64,000 nt of DNA from an uncultured Psychroserpens sp. (GCA_947488655.1 CANKZZ010000003.1:310001-374000); one strand, 5' to 3'. Shown: positions 1 to 10,188, counted from the stretch's first letter. Numbers and translations are program-made. Notes: generated by a model not told the origin, from the sequence alone.

Positions 1-494
1 TCATTTATGGTTTCTAAAGATAACTTATAGGTATGACGAGCAGCTCCAGAAACACAAGGTTTTAAAACCGTTTCGCTCCAATTTAAGATGTCATGCAATT
101 GTGCTAAGGTAACTTTTGAGCCTTTTTCTATAAAATGACTTTTGGCAATATGAATACCTTTAATTTGTAAATCTAAAAGGTAATGTTTATCAATATTCCA
201 TCTAATTAACTTTTCAGAATTTAGAAGTAACGTTTCCGAAGACACAGATTCTAACCAATTTGAAAATTCATCAAACCTATCAAAATAATCCCAAGTACTA
301 CGAAACAAAATGGCCTTTGTTGTTGACCAATCAAAAAATTGATCGTCCCATGCAAGACGTAACGTTTTAAGTCCTATTTGCTCTAAGGCGTGATACACCA
401 AACGGTCTTCGTAATACACATTGTGTTTGTAGTTATTAGTTTTAGAATCATTGAGGTAGCGACTATCTGTTAAAATGACAACGTCGTATAGCAT
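1..494 (-). CDS. ATP-grasp domain protein (3' end lost at window edge)
   Basis: The frame is open from an ATG at 494 down to the window edge, giving about 164 N-terminal residues with no stop. The N-terminus (MLYDVVILTDSRY) and the later VLKPCVSGAARHTYKL stretch resemble the pre-ATP-grasp and ATP-binding regions of stand-alone ATP-grasp enzymes of the RimK/glutathione synthetase/DcsG-like group. These form amide bonds through an acyl-phosphate. The substrate cannot be told and the catalytic C-terminal half is missing. It starts 18 bp after the stop of the Tricorn-like gene on the same strand, so the two may be cotranscribed. Confidence 0.7.
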   Translation of the reverse strand, partial: MLYDVVILTDSRYLNDSKTNNYKHNVYYEDRLVYHALEQIGLKTLRLAWDDQFFDWSTTKAILFRSTWDYFDRFDEFSNWLESVSSETLLLNSEKLIRWNIDKHYLLDLQIKGIHIAKSHFIEKGSKVTLAQLHDILNWSETVLKPCVSGAARHTYKLSLETIN

Positions 495-512
495 TTAGCA
501 AGTCTTTATTAA

Positions 513-3500
513 TTAATTGTCTTTTTCATAACCATCTGGACGCATTGATCTATTAGGCGCATCAGGCTCTGGCATTAATTTAAACTCGTTATTTTCTAAT
601 TGTTTCATAGCTTCTTTAACTGCTCGTTCTAATTGAGGATCTTGACCTTGACTTACTAATTTAGGGTGTTGTATGACTTCAATGTCTGGAGCAACACCTT
701 CACCTTCTACAGCCCAATTACCATCAACATCATAAAAACCACCACGAGGAGCTACCATACGACCACCATCTATAAAAGGAGGAGTATCCCAAGTACCAAC
801 AAGTCCTCCCCAAGTTCTTGTACCAACTAAAGTGCCTAATTTTGCTTCTTTAAACATATACGGTAGTAAATCACCACCAGATCCTGCACGTTCATTAATT
901 ATCATAACTTTTGGTCCCCAAATACCTGCCATTGGTGTTGTCCAGGGACGATTAGTTTTTGTTTTACTATTAAAGTATCCAAAAAGTTTACGATTCATAA
1001 TATCAATCATGTAATCTGCAGCAGAACCTCCACCATTGTTTCGCTCATCTATAATAGCTCCTTTTTTGTCTTGTTGTGAGAAGTAATAACGATTAAAAGA
1101 TGTGAAACCGCCTCCTCCAGTATTGGGTACATAAACATAAGCCAATTTACCATTAGAGAGTTCATCAACTTTACGACGATTTCCTTCTACCCAATCTAAA
1201 TATCTTAAGTTACGCTCGCTAGATACTGGTTTTATTAAAATTGTTTGTGCGCCAGTTAATGAGGGTTTGCTGTTTACCGTTATATTAATTTCTCGACCTG
1301 CTGTTTGTTCTAGTAATTCATATGGGTTAACTGTAGAAGATAGGTTTTTACCGTTAATTGCCAGTATATAATCGCCTTCATTTATTTTAACTCCAGGTTG
1401 TGCCAGAGGAGCAATTGTTTCAGGATTCCAGCGCTCTCCATTGTAGATTTTTTTAATTTGATAGGCTCCTTCGTTAAGTATAATATCTGCACCTAATAAA
1501 CCAACTGGTACATAATTTACATTTGGTAAATCGCCTCCAGACACATAAGAATGACCAATAGCAACCTCACCACTCATAATATCTACAACATAGTTTAAAT
1601 CTGTTCTATGACGTACATCTTCTATCCAAGGAGAATACCATGCGTACACATCATCCCATGGAGCGCCATGAACATTATCTACATATAAAAAGTCGCGCAT
1701 GTAACGCCAACCTTCTTTAAAAATCTGCTTATATTCTTTTTTAGGGTCTATTTTAATTTTAAGATTTGTATCAATTTTCCCATCAGAGAAATTAGCTTTT
1801 CCTTTGGTACTTACGATAGCCCATTGACCATTTTTATTAAGAAGTGTAGAATTTCTATCTTCGGAAATGAGCATACTTTGTACACCGTCGTCAAATGCAG
1901 AAGCTTTGTCTTTTTCGGCATCAAAATCATGAATTTTAATTCCGTTACCATTCTCTATAGCTTCAGCAACAAAAACATGATTTTTAGGAGCTTTAACCAA
2001 TGCAACGTAATTGCCATCTGATAAATTTAAAGGTACAGCTCTATCAAAAAGCCCATTGGTATCAATAGTTACCTTAACATCTGCAAATGGATCTAAAACC
2101 AACTCAGGTTCATTGTCCTTATCATCTTTTTTCTTTTTCTTGTCTTTAAATTCTTCAACTTTTTCTGATACCGTAATTAGTTCTTCATCAGTCTTAATGT
2201 GATTTGGAGCTTTATCTTCTGCAGATAAAACGACAGCATATAAGCTTCGGGTGGTTTTAGGATCGTAAGAACTCATATCTAGCCATCCTGTTGCTAAACC
2301 GTAATTAGTACTTGCCAGTGTATATAGATATTTTCCAGAGGCATCCCAAACTGGACTAATAGCATCTGCTAAAGGATCTGTAACTGGGATCACTTTTTTT
2401 GAATCAATATTATAAGCATAAATAGATTTAAAGCTACTATTGTTTTGTTTTGCATAAGCAATCCATTTGCTATCTGGAGACCATTTTGGGTTCATACTTC
2501 TTTCTGGGTGAGCATAACCTTCGGTATCTGCAATTACTGCTTTTTTTGTTTCAATATTAATAATCCAGATATTAAAATCTGTATCTGTGTAAGCAATATA
2601 TTTGCCATCTGGAGACCAGTCTGGTTGATAATAAAAAGTGTTGTTAGGTAGTTTTATGTATTGTTGATTTTGTCCATCTTGATTAGCTATAACCATTTGA
2701 TATTCTCCACTTTTGTCAGAGAACCAAGCAATTTTATCTCCCTTAGGCGACCAAATTGGTGTGCGATCTGCAATACCAGAAGAGTTTGTTAAATTTCTCC
2801 AAGTACCATTTTCTTTTGGAACCGTAAAAATATCTCCACGATGCTCAAAAATGGCACGTTTTCCGTTAGGTGAAATATTTGGGTTTATTAATTGTCTGCC
2901 AGAGATATCTTCCCATCTTTCTCTAGAAAAATTTAAATCTGCTTTAACCTCTATATTTAATGTTTTTGTGGATTTGTCTTTAGGGTTGAGTGTATGTAGT
3001 AATCCGCCTTGCTCATAAACAATCATATTTGCACTTGCATCTAAGCTTTTAGTGTCAAACTTTTTATGAAACGTCATCTGAGTTTCAGTTTTGGTTTTGG
3101 GATCAAATGCCCAAATATTACTCGTATAATCACGCTCAGACAAATAATAAACAACTCCATCAACCCAAACAGGATCTAAATGACGCTCTTTATCTTTTTG
3201 AGGAGTGGTAGTTAATTCTTTACTATTTAAATCTACAATCCAAATAGGCATGGCTTGTCCACCACGATAATTACGCCACTCAGGATCCCAAGAGGTTATT
3301 GGTGTATAGGCAATATGTTTTCCGTCTGCTGAAATTTCGCCATAAGCAGCTCTTGGGATATCTAATGCCACAGGTAATTCTCCTTGCGTTGAAACGGTAA
3401 AAAATTTATTAGTTTGAGTTGGTCTTCCTTCTCGATTAGAACGAAATAATATTTTGCCATCTGGTGTCCATCCTTGTACAAAATCTGCTGCCGAATGATA

Positions 3501-3797
3501 GGTAAGTCTTTTAGGTTCTCCTCCTTCCGAAGAAATTATAAAGACATCAATATTACCATCATATTGCGCTGTAAAGGCAATCCACTTACCATCATTAGAA
3601 AAATGTGGATTAGATTCGTAACCATCGTCACTAGTAAGTCTTATTGCTGTGCCACCATTTGTGGAAGCTTTCCAGAGATCATTGGCATAAACAAAAACAA
3701 CATCATTACCATGAATGGTTGGTTGTCTTAATAATTTGGTTTGGGCAGTTGCTGTAATAACAAAAAGCCCTAAAAAGGAGAGGAGTAATCGTTTCAT
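513..3797 (-). CDS. Tricorn-like S41 family peptidase, exported
   Basis: A 1094-residue protein with a cleavable signal peptide (MKRLLLSFLGLFVITATAQ). Roughly residues 20-540 hold repeated WD40-like PD40 blades with recurring WSPDGKYIAY-type motifs, a two-part beta-propeller. A lysine/aspartate-rich linker lies near 555-570. The C1 core follows, with the conserved histidine in an IGHSY motif, then a PDZ domain (about 760-860) and an S41 fold with NERAGSGGD, whose serine is about residue 973. This order matches bacterial Tricorn protease homologues, which degrade oligopeptides. Here it should act in the periplasm or outer envelope. Length and key residues look intact. Confidence 0.93.
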   Translation of the reverse strand: MKRLLLSFLGLFVITATAQTKLLRQPTIHGNDVVFVYANDLWKASTNGGTAIRLTSDDGYESNPHFSNDGKWIAFTAQYDGNIDVFIISSEGGEPKRLTYHSAADFVQGWTPDGKILFRSNREGRPTQTNKFFTVSTQGELPVALDIPRAAYGEISADGKHIAYTPITSWDPEWRNYRGGQAMPIWIVDLNSKELTTTPQKDKERHLDPVWVDGVVYYLSERDYTSNIWAFDPKTKTETQMTFHKKFDTKSLDASANMIVYEQGGLLHTLNPKDKSTKTLNIEVKADLNFSRERWEDISGRQLINPNISPNGKRAIFEHRGDIFTVPKENGTWRNLTNSSGIADRTPIWSPKGDKIAWFSDKSGEYQMVIANQDGQNQQYIKLPNNTFYYQPDWSPDGKYIAYTDTDFNIWIINIETKKAVIADTEGYAHPERSMNPKWSPDSKWIAYAKQNNSSFKSIYAYNIDSKKVIPVTDPLADAISPVWDASGKYLYTLASTNYGLATGWLDMSSYDPKTTRSLYAVVLSAEDKAPNHIKTDEELITVSEKVEEFKDKKKKKDDKDNEPELVLDPFADVKVTIDTNGLFDRAVPLNLSDGNYVALVKAPKNHVFVAEAIENGNGIKIHDFDAEKDKASAFDDGVQSMLISEDRNSTLLNKNGQWAIVSTKGKANFSDGKIDTNLKIKIDPKKEYKQIFKEGWRYMRDFLYVDNVHGAPWDDVYAWYSPWIEDVRHRTDLNYVVDIMSGEVAIGHSYVSGGDLPNVNYVPVGLLGADIILNEGAYQIKKIYNGERWNPETIAPLAQPGVKINEGDYILAINGKNLSSTVNPYELLEQTAGREINITVNSKPSLTGAQTILIKPVSSERNLRYLDWVEGNRRKVDELSNGKLAYVYVPNTGGGGFTSFNRYYFSQQDKKGAIIDERNNGGGSAADYMIDIMNRKLFGYFNSKTKTNRPWTTPMAGIWGPKVMIINERAGSGGDLLPYMFKEAKLGTLVGTRTWGGLVGTWDTPPFIDGGRMVAPRGGFYDVDGNWAVEGEGVAPDIEVIQHPKLVSQGQDPQLERAVKEAMKQLENNEFKLMPEPDAPNRSMRPDGYEKDN

Positions 3798-3918
3798 GTG
3801 TTGGTTGATTTATTTGTATCTAAAGATACACTTTTGTTGAAACGATATTTTTAACAGTATGTTAAAAAATATAGATTTTTATATTTTAGTTAGTTCATAA
3901 TTAGAATTAAAGGTTTTA

Positions 3919-3947
3919 GGTGTTGATACTTTTTAAAAACCAACACC
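3919..3947 (-). terminator. Hairpin overlapping the ggt stop codon
   Basis: Arms ggtgttg (3919-3925) and caacacc (3941-3947) are perfect complements and span the stop codon of the gamma-glutamyltransferase gene. There is no clear T-run after the stem on the minus strand, so it is a weak intrinsic terminator at best, or a 3'-end stabilising hairpin. Confidence 0.35.
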
Positions 3948-5651
3948 AGCATCATCACCACGATGATCTGCTCCAGCTTCTAAGGTACCATCATCTAAAA
4001 CAAGTATGGCGTCTACTTTACCTATAACAGGTGTGCGCTCATTATTTATGGTGTAGCCTTTAGCTAGTAATGAATCTAGAAGTGTTTGTTTAAATCTTTG
4101 TGGTTCTATTCTAATTTCTTCTGGTAACCATTGGTGATGAAAACGTGGTGCATCTACAGCCTCTTGCATTGTCATATCAAACTCGTGCACATTTAGAATG
4201 GTTTGTAATACAGATGTTATTATTGTAGAACCTCCTGGTGTACCAACAACCATAAAAAGTTTGCCATCCTTTTCTACGATAGTTGGCGTCATTGCGCTTA
4301 ACATTCGTTTTTGAGGAGCAATAGCATTTGCTTCTCCTCCAAGGAGACCATATACATTTGGAACTCCAGGTTTACTGCTAAAATCATCCATTTCATTATT
4401 GAGAAAAAAGCCAAGATCTTCGGGATATAATTTAGAGCCATATGCACCATTAAGGGTTGTGGTTACTGCGACAGCGTTACCAAATTGGTCTACAATAGAG
4501 TAGTGTGTCGTTTCTTCATGTTCTTGATATTGAATGCCTTCTTTAATTTCCATGGTGTAATTGTCAATTATTCCGTAGGAAATAGAATCTGAAGGTGTTG
4601 CTCCATCAAACGAAAATTTTTCCATTCGTTTTTTTAGATAGGTATCACCTAATAAATCGACTATAGGAATATTTACAAAATCTGGATCACCTAAATAGTA
4701 ACTACGATCTGCATAGGCTAGTTTTTCGGCTTCAACAATTACTTGCATTGTTTTAAGCGCATTTGGTCCATATTGGCTTACATCATATGGTTCAATCATT
4801 TTCATAATTTGTGCAAGACACAATCCTCCCGAAGATGGAGGTGACATTGAGGTGATTTTAAGATTATCGTACTCAAATGTGATTGGTTCTCTCCATATGG
4901 CTTGGTATTGAGCTAAATCTTCCGAAGATAAAATTCCGCCTCGTTGATTAATAAAACCTATGAGTTGAGTTGCTGTTTGACCTGTATAAAATTCATCTCG
5001 ACCATAATTAGATATGCGTTCTAATGTTTTTGCAAGTGCTAGATTTTTAAAGGTAGAATTCGCTTTTACTGTTTTATTTATTGCGACTTGTTTGCCATTA
5101 ACAGCAGTAATTATGCTATCATATTTTAGAAATCTTTCTTCTTGTTTTTTCGTAATTGTAAATCCATTTTGCGCTAATGCAATCACTGGTTTTAAAAGCG
5201 TTTTAATGGGTAGAGTACCATATTTTTTATGGGCTGCAAAAATGCCTGCTACAGTGCCTGGAACGCCAACAGCATAAGCTCCAACAGTACTTTTATTGGG
5301 TATAACATTGTTGAGCGAATCTAAATACATGTTTTTACTAGCTGCCAAAGGCGCTTTTTCTCTATAATCTAATGCGCCAGTTTCTCCTGTATTAAGTCGG
5401 TATATCATAAAACCACCACCTCCTAGATTTCCTGCATATGGATAGGTAACAGCAAGTGCCATTTCTGTAGCAAACATCGCATCAAATGCGTTGCCACCTT
5501 GTTGTAAAATATCGCTACCAATTTTTGAAGCTTCCTCTCTAGCAGAGACTACCATTGCATTTTTTGCTTGTGTACCACGCTTGGGTTTTATTTCCTGTTT
5601 ACAAGAATAAAAACAGAGGCTTAGTAAAATAAAAATGAGGCTATACTTCAT
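3933..5651 (-). CDS. ggt: gamma-glutamyltransferase, lipoprotein
   Basis: 572 residues. The N-terminus ends in a lipobox (LSLCFYSC, Cys17), so the mature protein is a lipoprotein. Family hallmarks are the DYREKAP motif with substrate-binding Arg97 and the autocleavage/nucleophile motif TTHYSIVD, whose first Thr is residue 381. The conserved GNAVAVTTTLN and GTPGGST oxyanion region follow. The enzyme hydrolyses or transfers the gamma-glutamyl group of glutathione and related peptides, probably to recover glutamate and cysteinylglycine outside the cytoplasm. Its 5' end overlaps the upstream acpH-like gene by 11 nt, so the two are likely translationally linked. Confidence 0.95.
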   Translation of the reverse strand: MKYSLIFILLSLCFYSCKQEIKPKRGTQAKNAMVVSAREEASKIGSDILQQGGNAFDAMFATEMALAVTYPYAGNLGGGGFMIYRLNTGETGALDYREKAPLAASKNMYLDSLNNVIPNKSTVGAYAVGVPGTVAGIFAAHKKYGTLPIKTLLKPVIALAQNGFTITKKQEERFLKYDSIITAVNGKQVAINKTVKANSTFKNLALAKTLERISNYGRDEFYTGQTATQLIGFINQRGGILSSEDLAQYQAIWREPITFEYDNLKITSMSPPSSGGLCLAQIMKMIEPYDVSQYGPNALKTMQVIVEAEKLAYADRSYYLGDPDFVNIPIVDLLGDTYLKKRMEKFSFDGATPSDSISYGIIDNYTMEIKEGIQYQEHEETTHYSIVDQFGNAVAVTTTLNGAYGSKLYPEDLGFFLNNEMDDFSSKPGVPNVYGLLGGEANAIAPQKRMLSAMTPTIVEKDGKLFMVVGTPGGSTIITSVLQTILNVHEFDMTMQEAVDAPRFHHQWLPEEIRIEPQRFKQTLLDSLLAKGYTINNERTPVIGKVDAILVLDDGTLEAGADHRGDDAGVGF

Positions 5652-6249
5652 GTCTTAATTGTATTTCTATTTGTTTTAATTTTTCTTTAGAAAATGCTCT
5701 TAATTCTTCAAAAAAGGAGGTGAATTCGTCTTCAAATTCTATGTAATATTTTTCAAGTTCGGTTGTCGCAGTATGCATTCCAGATTTGTTCTGCGTTCGC
5801 CGGTTCATGCCATCTAATACTTTTTGAATGCCCTCTATTTTTGAGTAACTAAGTAACCAATTATCAGCAATCATATGAGGCATCATTTTTTGAATGCGAG
5901 TTGGCAATATTTCAAAATTATTCTCTAGTAAGTCGTAAAAGTTTTCGATATAATTTGATAATGGTATTGTAGAATAATTTGCCCAATTTTTTGCTAAAAA
6001 ATGATCGTAGAGTATATCTACAATAACACCACTGTAATGACCATAATTTTTATGTAACCTTTTAGTACTTTGTCTTACCGTGGGATGCGCATCTGTAAAA
6101 GTATCTATTTGGCGATGTAATAATATACCTTTTTGAATATCTATTGGGTACTTTTTATAGCGTTTACCTCGTATACCATCTGCTATAAAATTGCCAATAG
6201 TAATTTGATTATCATTATTTGAGAGAAAAATATGGGCTAGAAAATTCAT
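5641..6249 (-). CDS. ACP phosphodiesterase-like protein (DUF479)
   Basis: 202 residues beginning MNFLAHIFLS, with the GNFIADGIRG and LHRQIDTFTDAHP motifs typical of the AcpH/DUF479 family. AcpH of E. coli removes the 4'-phosphopantetheine arm of acyl carrier protein. Bacteroidota members are annotated this way by homology, and the true substrate is untested. It is the first gene of a two-gene unit with ggt (11-nt overlap) and is divergent from glmM. Confidence 0.85.
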   Translation of the reverse strand: MNFLAHIFLSNNDNQITIGNFIADGIRGKRYKKYPIDIQKGILLHRQIDTFTDAHPTVRQSTKRLHKNYGHYSGVIVDILYDHFLAKNWANYSTIPLSNYIENFYDLLENNFEILPTRIQKMMPHMIADNWLLSYSKIEGIQKVLDGMNRRTQNKSGMHTATTELEKYYIEFEDEFTSFFEELRAFSKEKLKQIEIQLRHEV

Positions 6250-6296
6250 AGGTGTAATTTACGAATTGTGAGCTTAGTATTACAATTTTGAAATAC

Positions 6297-6304
6297 TATA
6301 TTTG
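6297..6304 (+). promoter_or_regulatory. Bacteroidota -7 element upstream of glmM
   Basis: TATATTTG matches the TAnnTTTG -7 consensus and lies 20 bp before the glmM ATG. No TTG was found at the usual distance upstream, so only half the promoter is supported. Confidence 0.45.
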
Positions 6305-6324
6305 CGTAAAATAAAATATATATA

Positions 6325-7713
6325 ATGACACTTATAAAATCAATCTCAGGAATACGCGGTACTATTGGAGGACTCGTTGGTGATAACTTAACACCAATAG
6401 ATGCAGTAAAGTTTGCATCGGCTTATGGTACATGGATAAAACAACAACGTGATAAAGAAAACTATAGAGTTGTAGTTGGTAGAGATGCGAGAATTTCTGG
6501 AGAGATGATACAAAACCTAGTGATGAATACACTAGTAGGATTAGGAATACATGTTATTGATCTTGGTCTATCAACAACACCAACTGTAGAAATTGCAGTA
6601 CCAATGGAACATGCAGATGGCGGAATTATACTTACAGCAAGTCATAACCCTAAGCAATGGAATGCCCTTAAACTTTTAGATTCAAAAGGTGAATTTTTAA
6701 ATGGAGAAGAAGGAGCAAAAATTTTAGAAATAGCAGAAGGAACAAATATGTCTTTTGCCGAAGTTGATGATTTAGGAGAAATTACAATTAATGATGCGTA
6801 CATCGATATTCATATTGATGAAGTTCTTGATATGGAATTAGTGAATGTAAAGGCCATTGAAAAAGCAAATCTAAAAGTTGTGGTTGATGGTGTTAATTCT
6901 ACAGGAGGTATTGCTATACCATTACTTTTAGAAAGATTAGGCGTACATGCTGTAAAATTGTATTGTGATCCTACAGGACATTTTCCTCACAATCCTGAGC
7001 CACTTAAAGAACACTTAACAGATTTATCTGCAGAGGTTGTAAAACATAATGCCGATTTTGGTATTGTTGTAGATCCAGACGTTGATCGTCTGGCGTTTAT
7101 GGATGAAAAAGGTGAAATGTTTGGTGAAGAATATACATTAGTTGCATGTGCAGATTATGTATTAAGTAAAGTGCCAGGAAATACAGTTAGCAATATGAGT
7201 TCTACTCGTGCTTTACGTGATGTGACTGAGAAACATGGAGGTACATATGAGGCTAGTGCAGTAGGAGAGGTTAACGTGGTTAATCTTATGAAGAAAAACA
7301 ATGCTGTGATTGGCGGTGAAGGTAATGGCGGAATTATATATCCAGAATCTCACTACGGAAGAGATGCATTAGTTGGTGTTGCATTATTTTTAAGCTTATT
7401 GGCAGAAAAGCAAACAACTGTAAGTGAATTAAGAGCTAGTTATCCTAATTACTTTATGAGTAAAAAGAAAATCCAGCTTACTCCAGAGTTAGATGTAGAT
7501 GCCTTATTAGTTGCTATGGAGAATAAATATAAAGATGAAAATTTAACTACTATAGATGGTGTAAAGATTGATTTTGCTAACTCTTGGGTGCATTTACGTA
7601 AAAGTAATACTGAGCCAATTATTAGAATTTATACCGAAGCACCAAGTCAAACTGAAGCAGACGAATTAGCAGATCGTATCATTTCAGAAATTAAAACAAT
7701 CGCAAATATTTAG
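6325..7713 (+). CDS. glmM: Phosphoglucosamine mutase
   Basis: 462 residues of the alpha-D-phosphohexomutase family. The phosphoserine loop TASHNP is at 104-109 (Ser106) and the metal-binding DPDVDR at 250-255. The sugar-binding GEGNGG follows near 335, and a C-terminal phosphate-binding RKSNTEPIIRIY is present. It converts glucosamine-6-phosphate to glucosamine-1-phosphate for UDP-GlcNAc, peptidoglycan and LPS synthesis. The family also contains phosphomannomutases, so specificity is by similarity. The start is the first ATG after a TAnnTTTG element. Confidence 0.88.
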   Translation: MTLIKSISGIRGTIGGLVGDNLTPIDAVKFASAYGTWIKQQRDKENYRVVVGRDARISGEMIQNLVMNTLVGLGIHVIDLGLSTTPTVEIAVPMEHADGGIILTASHNPKQWNALKLLDSKGEFLNGEEGAKILEIAEGTNMSFAEVDDLGEITINDAYIDIHIDEVLDMELVNVKAIEKANLKVVVDGVNSTGGIAIPLLLERLGVHAVKLYCDPTGHFPHNPEPLKEHLTDLSAEVVKHNADFGIVVDPDVDRLAFMDEKGEMFGEEYTLVACADYVLSKVPGNTVSNMSSTRALRDVTEKHGGTYEASAVGEVNVVNLMKKNNAVIGGEGNGGIIYPESHYGRDALVGVALFLSLLAEKQTTVSELRASYPNYFMSKKKIQLTPELDVDALLVAMENKYKDENLTTIDGVKIDFANSWVHLRKSNTEPIIRIYTEAPSQTEADELADRIISEIKTIANI

Positions 7714-7738
7714 TATCTTAGCATAAAGCACGTCTATT

Positions 7739-9244
7739 ATGATTTCTACGGAAATGTCTACTTCAAAGCCATCAGAACTCGAATTGTATTTTAATCAATT
7801 TAGACAACACATCATTGGTATAGACCAAGAATTTATTTCTCCCTACGGAAAACAAAAAATTATCTATACAGACTGGACAGCTTCTGGACGATTGTACAGG
7901 CCTATTGAAGAAAAACTCTGTAATGAGTTTGGACCATTTGTAGCAAATACACATACCGAAACAACGGTTTCTGGTACAGCAATGACAAAAGCGTATCATG
8001 AAGCAAAACATATTATCAAAAAGCATGTTAACTGTAATGACGATGATGTGCTTATTGTTTCTGGAAATGGAATGACAGGTGTTGTGAATAAATTTCAAAG
8101 AATTTTAGGATTAAAAGTACCTGAGAACTTAAAACAGTACACAACGATTCCTGATGAGATTCGTCCTGTTGTTTTTATTACGCATATGGAACATCACTCA
8201 AATCAAACATCTTGGTTAGAGACTATTGCAAAAGTTGAAGTAATACCTCCAGATGACGAAGGATTATTTAGCTTAAAAAATCTAGAAGTTTTATTAGAAC
8301 AATATAAAGATTGTACTTTAAAAATTGCGTCTGTTGTTGGAGGTTCTAACGTTACAGGAATTCAAACACCACATCATGATATTGCAGAACTTATGCATAA
8401 GCATGGAGGTGTATGCTTTGTTGATTTTGCTTGTTCTGCGCCTTATGTTGACATTAATATGCATCCAGAAAATGAACTTCAAAACCTAGATGCTATTTTC
8501 TTTTCACCACATAAATTTTTGGGTGGACCTGGTACTTCAGGAGTCTTAATTTTTAATAAAAAGTTATACAAAAACATGATACCTGATTGTCCTGGAGGTG
8601 GTACAGTAAGTTGGACCAATCCTTGGGGAGAACACAAGTATATTGATAATATAGAAGATAGAGAAGATGGTGGTACACCAGGCTTTCTTCAAACTATAAA
8701 AACTGCACTTTCTGTTAAGTTAAAAGAGCAAATGGGTGTACATAATATTCTTAAAAGAGAGCACGAGTTAGTTGATACAGTGTTTAAAGCTTTAGCTCAA
8801 GAAAATAATTTACATATACTTGCGGGTCAACATAAAGAGCGTTTAGGTGTGATTTCGTTTTATATAGATGATTTGCATTATAATTTAGGAGTAAAATTGC
8901 TAAACGACCGTTTTGGTATCCAAACAAGAGGAGGTTGTAGTTGTGCAGGTACTTATGGTCATTTCTTATTGCACGTAGACCAACAAACTAGTAATGAATT
9001 AACAAACGAAATTTCTATAGGAGACTTAGTTAGAAAACCAGGTTGGATACGCATGTCTATACACCCAACAACTACCAATGAAGAGATAGATTATGTTTGT
9101 GAAAGTTTGAGAGCCTTAGCTCAGCATCATAAAGAATGGTCTAAGAGTTATAAATACGATGGTACGACCAATGAGTTTGTTCATGAATCACTAGTTGGTG
9201 AAACTGATAATAATACTCAAATTAATTCTTGGTTTTCGCTTTAA
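7739..9244 (+). CDS. Class V aminotransferase-fold PLP enzyme (cysteine desulfurase-like)
   Basis: 501 residues. The PLP lysine lies in FFSPHKFLGGPGTSG (Lys259) and the pyridine-binding Asp in CFVDFACSAPY (Asp229). A histidine-rich ITHMEHHSN segment matches the SufS/NifS/CsdA-type cofactor site. A later RGGCSCAGTYGHF loop carries cysteines. It is about 90 residues longer than typical SufS and is not next to suf or isc genes, so desulfurase activity is uncertain. It lies 25 bp after glmM and its 3' end overlaps the convergent acyltransferase gene by 23 nt. A second ATG at 7754 is a possible start. Confidence 0.8.
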   Translation: MISTEMSTSKPSELELYFNQFRQHIIGIDQEFISPYGKQKIIYTDWTASGRLYRPIEEKLCNEFGPFVANTHTETTVSGTAMTKAYHEAKHIIKKHVNCNDDDVLIVSGNGMTGVVNKFQRILGLKVPENLKQYTTIPDEIRPVVFITHMEHHSNQTSWLETIAKVEVIPPDDEGLFSLKNLEVLLEQYKDCTLKIASVVGGSNVTGIQTPHHDIAELMHKHGGVCFVDFACSAPYVDINMHPENELQNLDAIFFSPHKFLGGPGTSGVLIFNKKLYKNMIPDCPGGGTVSWTNPWGEHKYIDNIEDREDGGTPGFLQTIKTALSVKLKEQMGVHNILKREHELVDTVFKALAQENNLHILAGQHKERLGVISFYIDDLHYNLGVKLLNDRFGIQTRGGCSCAGTYGHFLLHVDQQTSNELTNEISIGDLVRKPGWIRMSIHPTTTNEEIDYVCESLRALAQHHKEWSKSYKYDGTTNEFVHESLVGETDNNTQINSWFSL

Positions 9245-10136
9245 CCACGTTGTAATTGTCTGGAGAATCGTCTTTATATTTCCAACGTTTATGTGTCCAT
9301 AAATAATACTCTGGAGCTTCATAAATTTGTTGTTCTACTAAACGAAAAAACGCATCTGTAATTTCGTAGTTTTCATACTCTTTTGGATGCTCTGTTATGG
9401 TTTCAAAAGTGGTTTCATAATAACCTCTTTTTAATCGTTTTACTTTAAAAAATACTACCGCTAAATCTAAACGTTTTGCGAGCATTTCTGCACCAGTATG
9501 CATAGGTACTCTGTATCCCATGAATTCTGACCAGTGAAGCGCTTTCCATGATTTGGCAGATTGATCTGAAACAAATCCACAAATAAAAGTTTTCTTCTCA
9601 ACCTTGGCTCTTAATAACTTTGGGATGGTCTCTTTTGTAGTAATTAACTCGCTATTATATTTGGCTCGAATACCTTTAATGAGTTTGTCAAAGTATTTGT
9701 TTTCTATGCGTTTATAAACTGCATAGCCTTTATTTTTAATATAGCTCTGTAGTACAAAAATCCACTCCCAACTTCCATAATGTGCGCACATTAACGCTAC
9801 ACTTCTACCATTGTTTTCTAAATCTTGAAGTAGCTCTACATTGGTGAAAGTAAAGCGTTTTTTCATTTCTGCTTCAGATATAGTTAAAGATTTAATTGCT
9901 TCAACCATCATATCACATAGATGATGATAAAATTTGTTAGTAATGTTTTTTATGTCTTTATCAGATTTATCTGGAAACACTAATTTTAAATTAGCCACAA
10001 CTACCTTTTTTCTGTATCCAAAGACTTTATAAATTAAAAGATAAAGTACATCAGAAAACGCATACAGAAGTCTAAAAGGCAGTATAGAAATAAGCCATAA
10101 AAAAGGATAAACTAAAATGTATATAATAAATTGCAT
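9222..10136 (-). CDS. LpxL/HtrB-family lysophospholipid acyltransferase
   Basis: 304 residues with an N-terminal membrane segment (about 3-25). The acyltransferase motif H-x4-E is in CAHYGSWEW (His119, Glu124), followed by the conserved GFVSDQSAK and MGYRVPMHTGAEMLAKR blocks. Family members add secondary acyl chains to lipid A at the inner membrane. Flavobacterial homologues may also act in amino-lipid or lipid A synthesis. It is monocistronic, convergent with the aminotransferase and divergent from the rhomboid gene. Confidence 0.88.
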   Translation of the reverse strand: MQFIIYILVYPFLWLISILPFRLLYAFSDVLYLLIYKVFGYRKKVVVANLKLVFPDKSDKDIKNITNKFYHHLCDMMVEAIKSLTISEAEMKKRFTFTNVELLQDLENNGRSVALMCAHYGSWEWIFVLQSYIKNKGYAVYKRIENKYFDKLIKGIRAKYNSELITTKETIPKLLRAKVEKKTFICGFVSDQSAKSWKALHWSEFMGYRVPMHTGAEMLAKRLDLAVVFFKVKRLKRGYYETTFETITEHPKEYENYEITDAFFRLVEQQIYEAPEYYLWTHKRWKYKDDSPDNYNVVKAKTKN

Positions 10137-10188
10137 TATTGATTAGATTTGCAATAGCAAATATATGTATAATTAAAGTTTATAGTCT

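Noticed and set aside
4850-4862. Possible extra copy of the dispersed octamer (tcctcccgaagatgg)
   Set aside because: The match reads TCCCGAAG, one base off, so it was not counted.
7772-8098. Minus-strand frame of 108 residues inside the aminotransferase gene
   Set aside because: Antisense to a gene with clear PLP motifs, cysteine-rich without recognisable domain.
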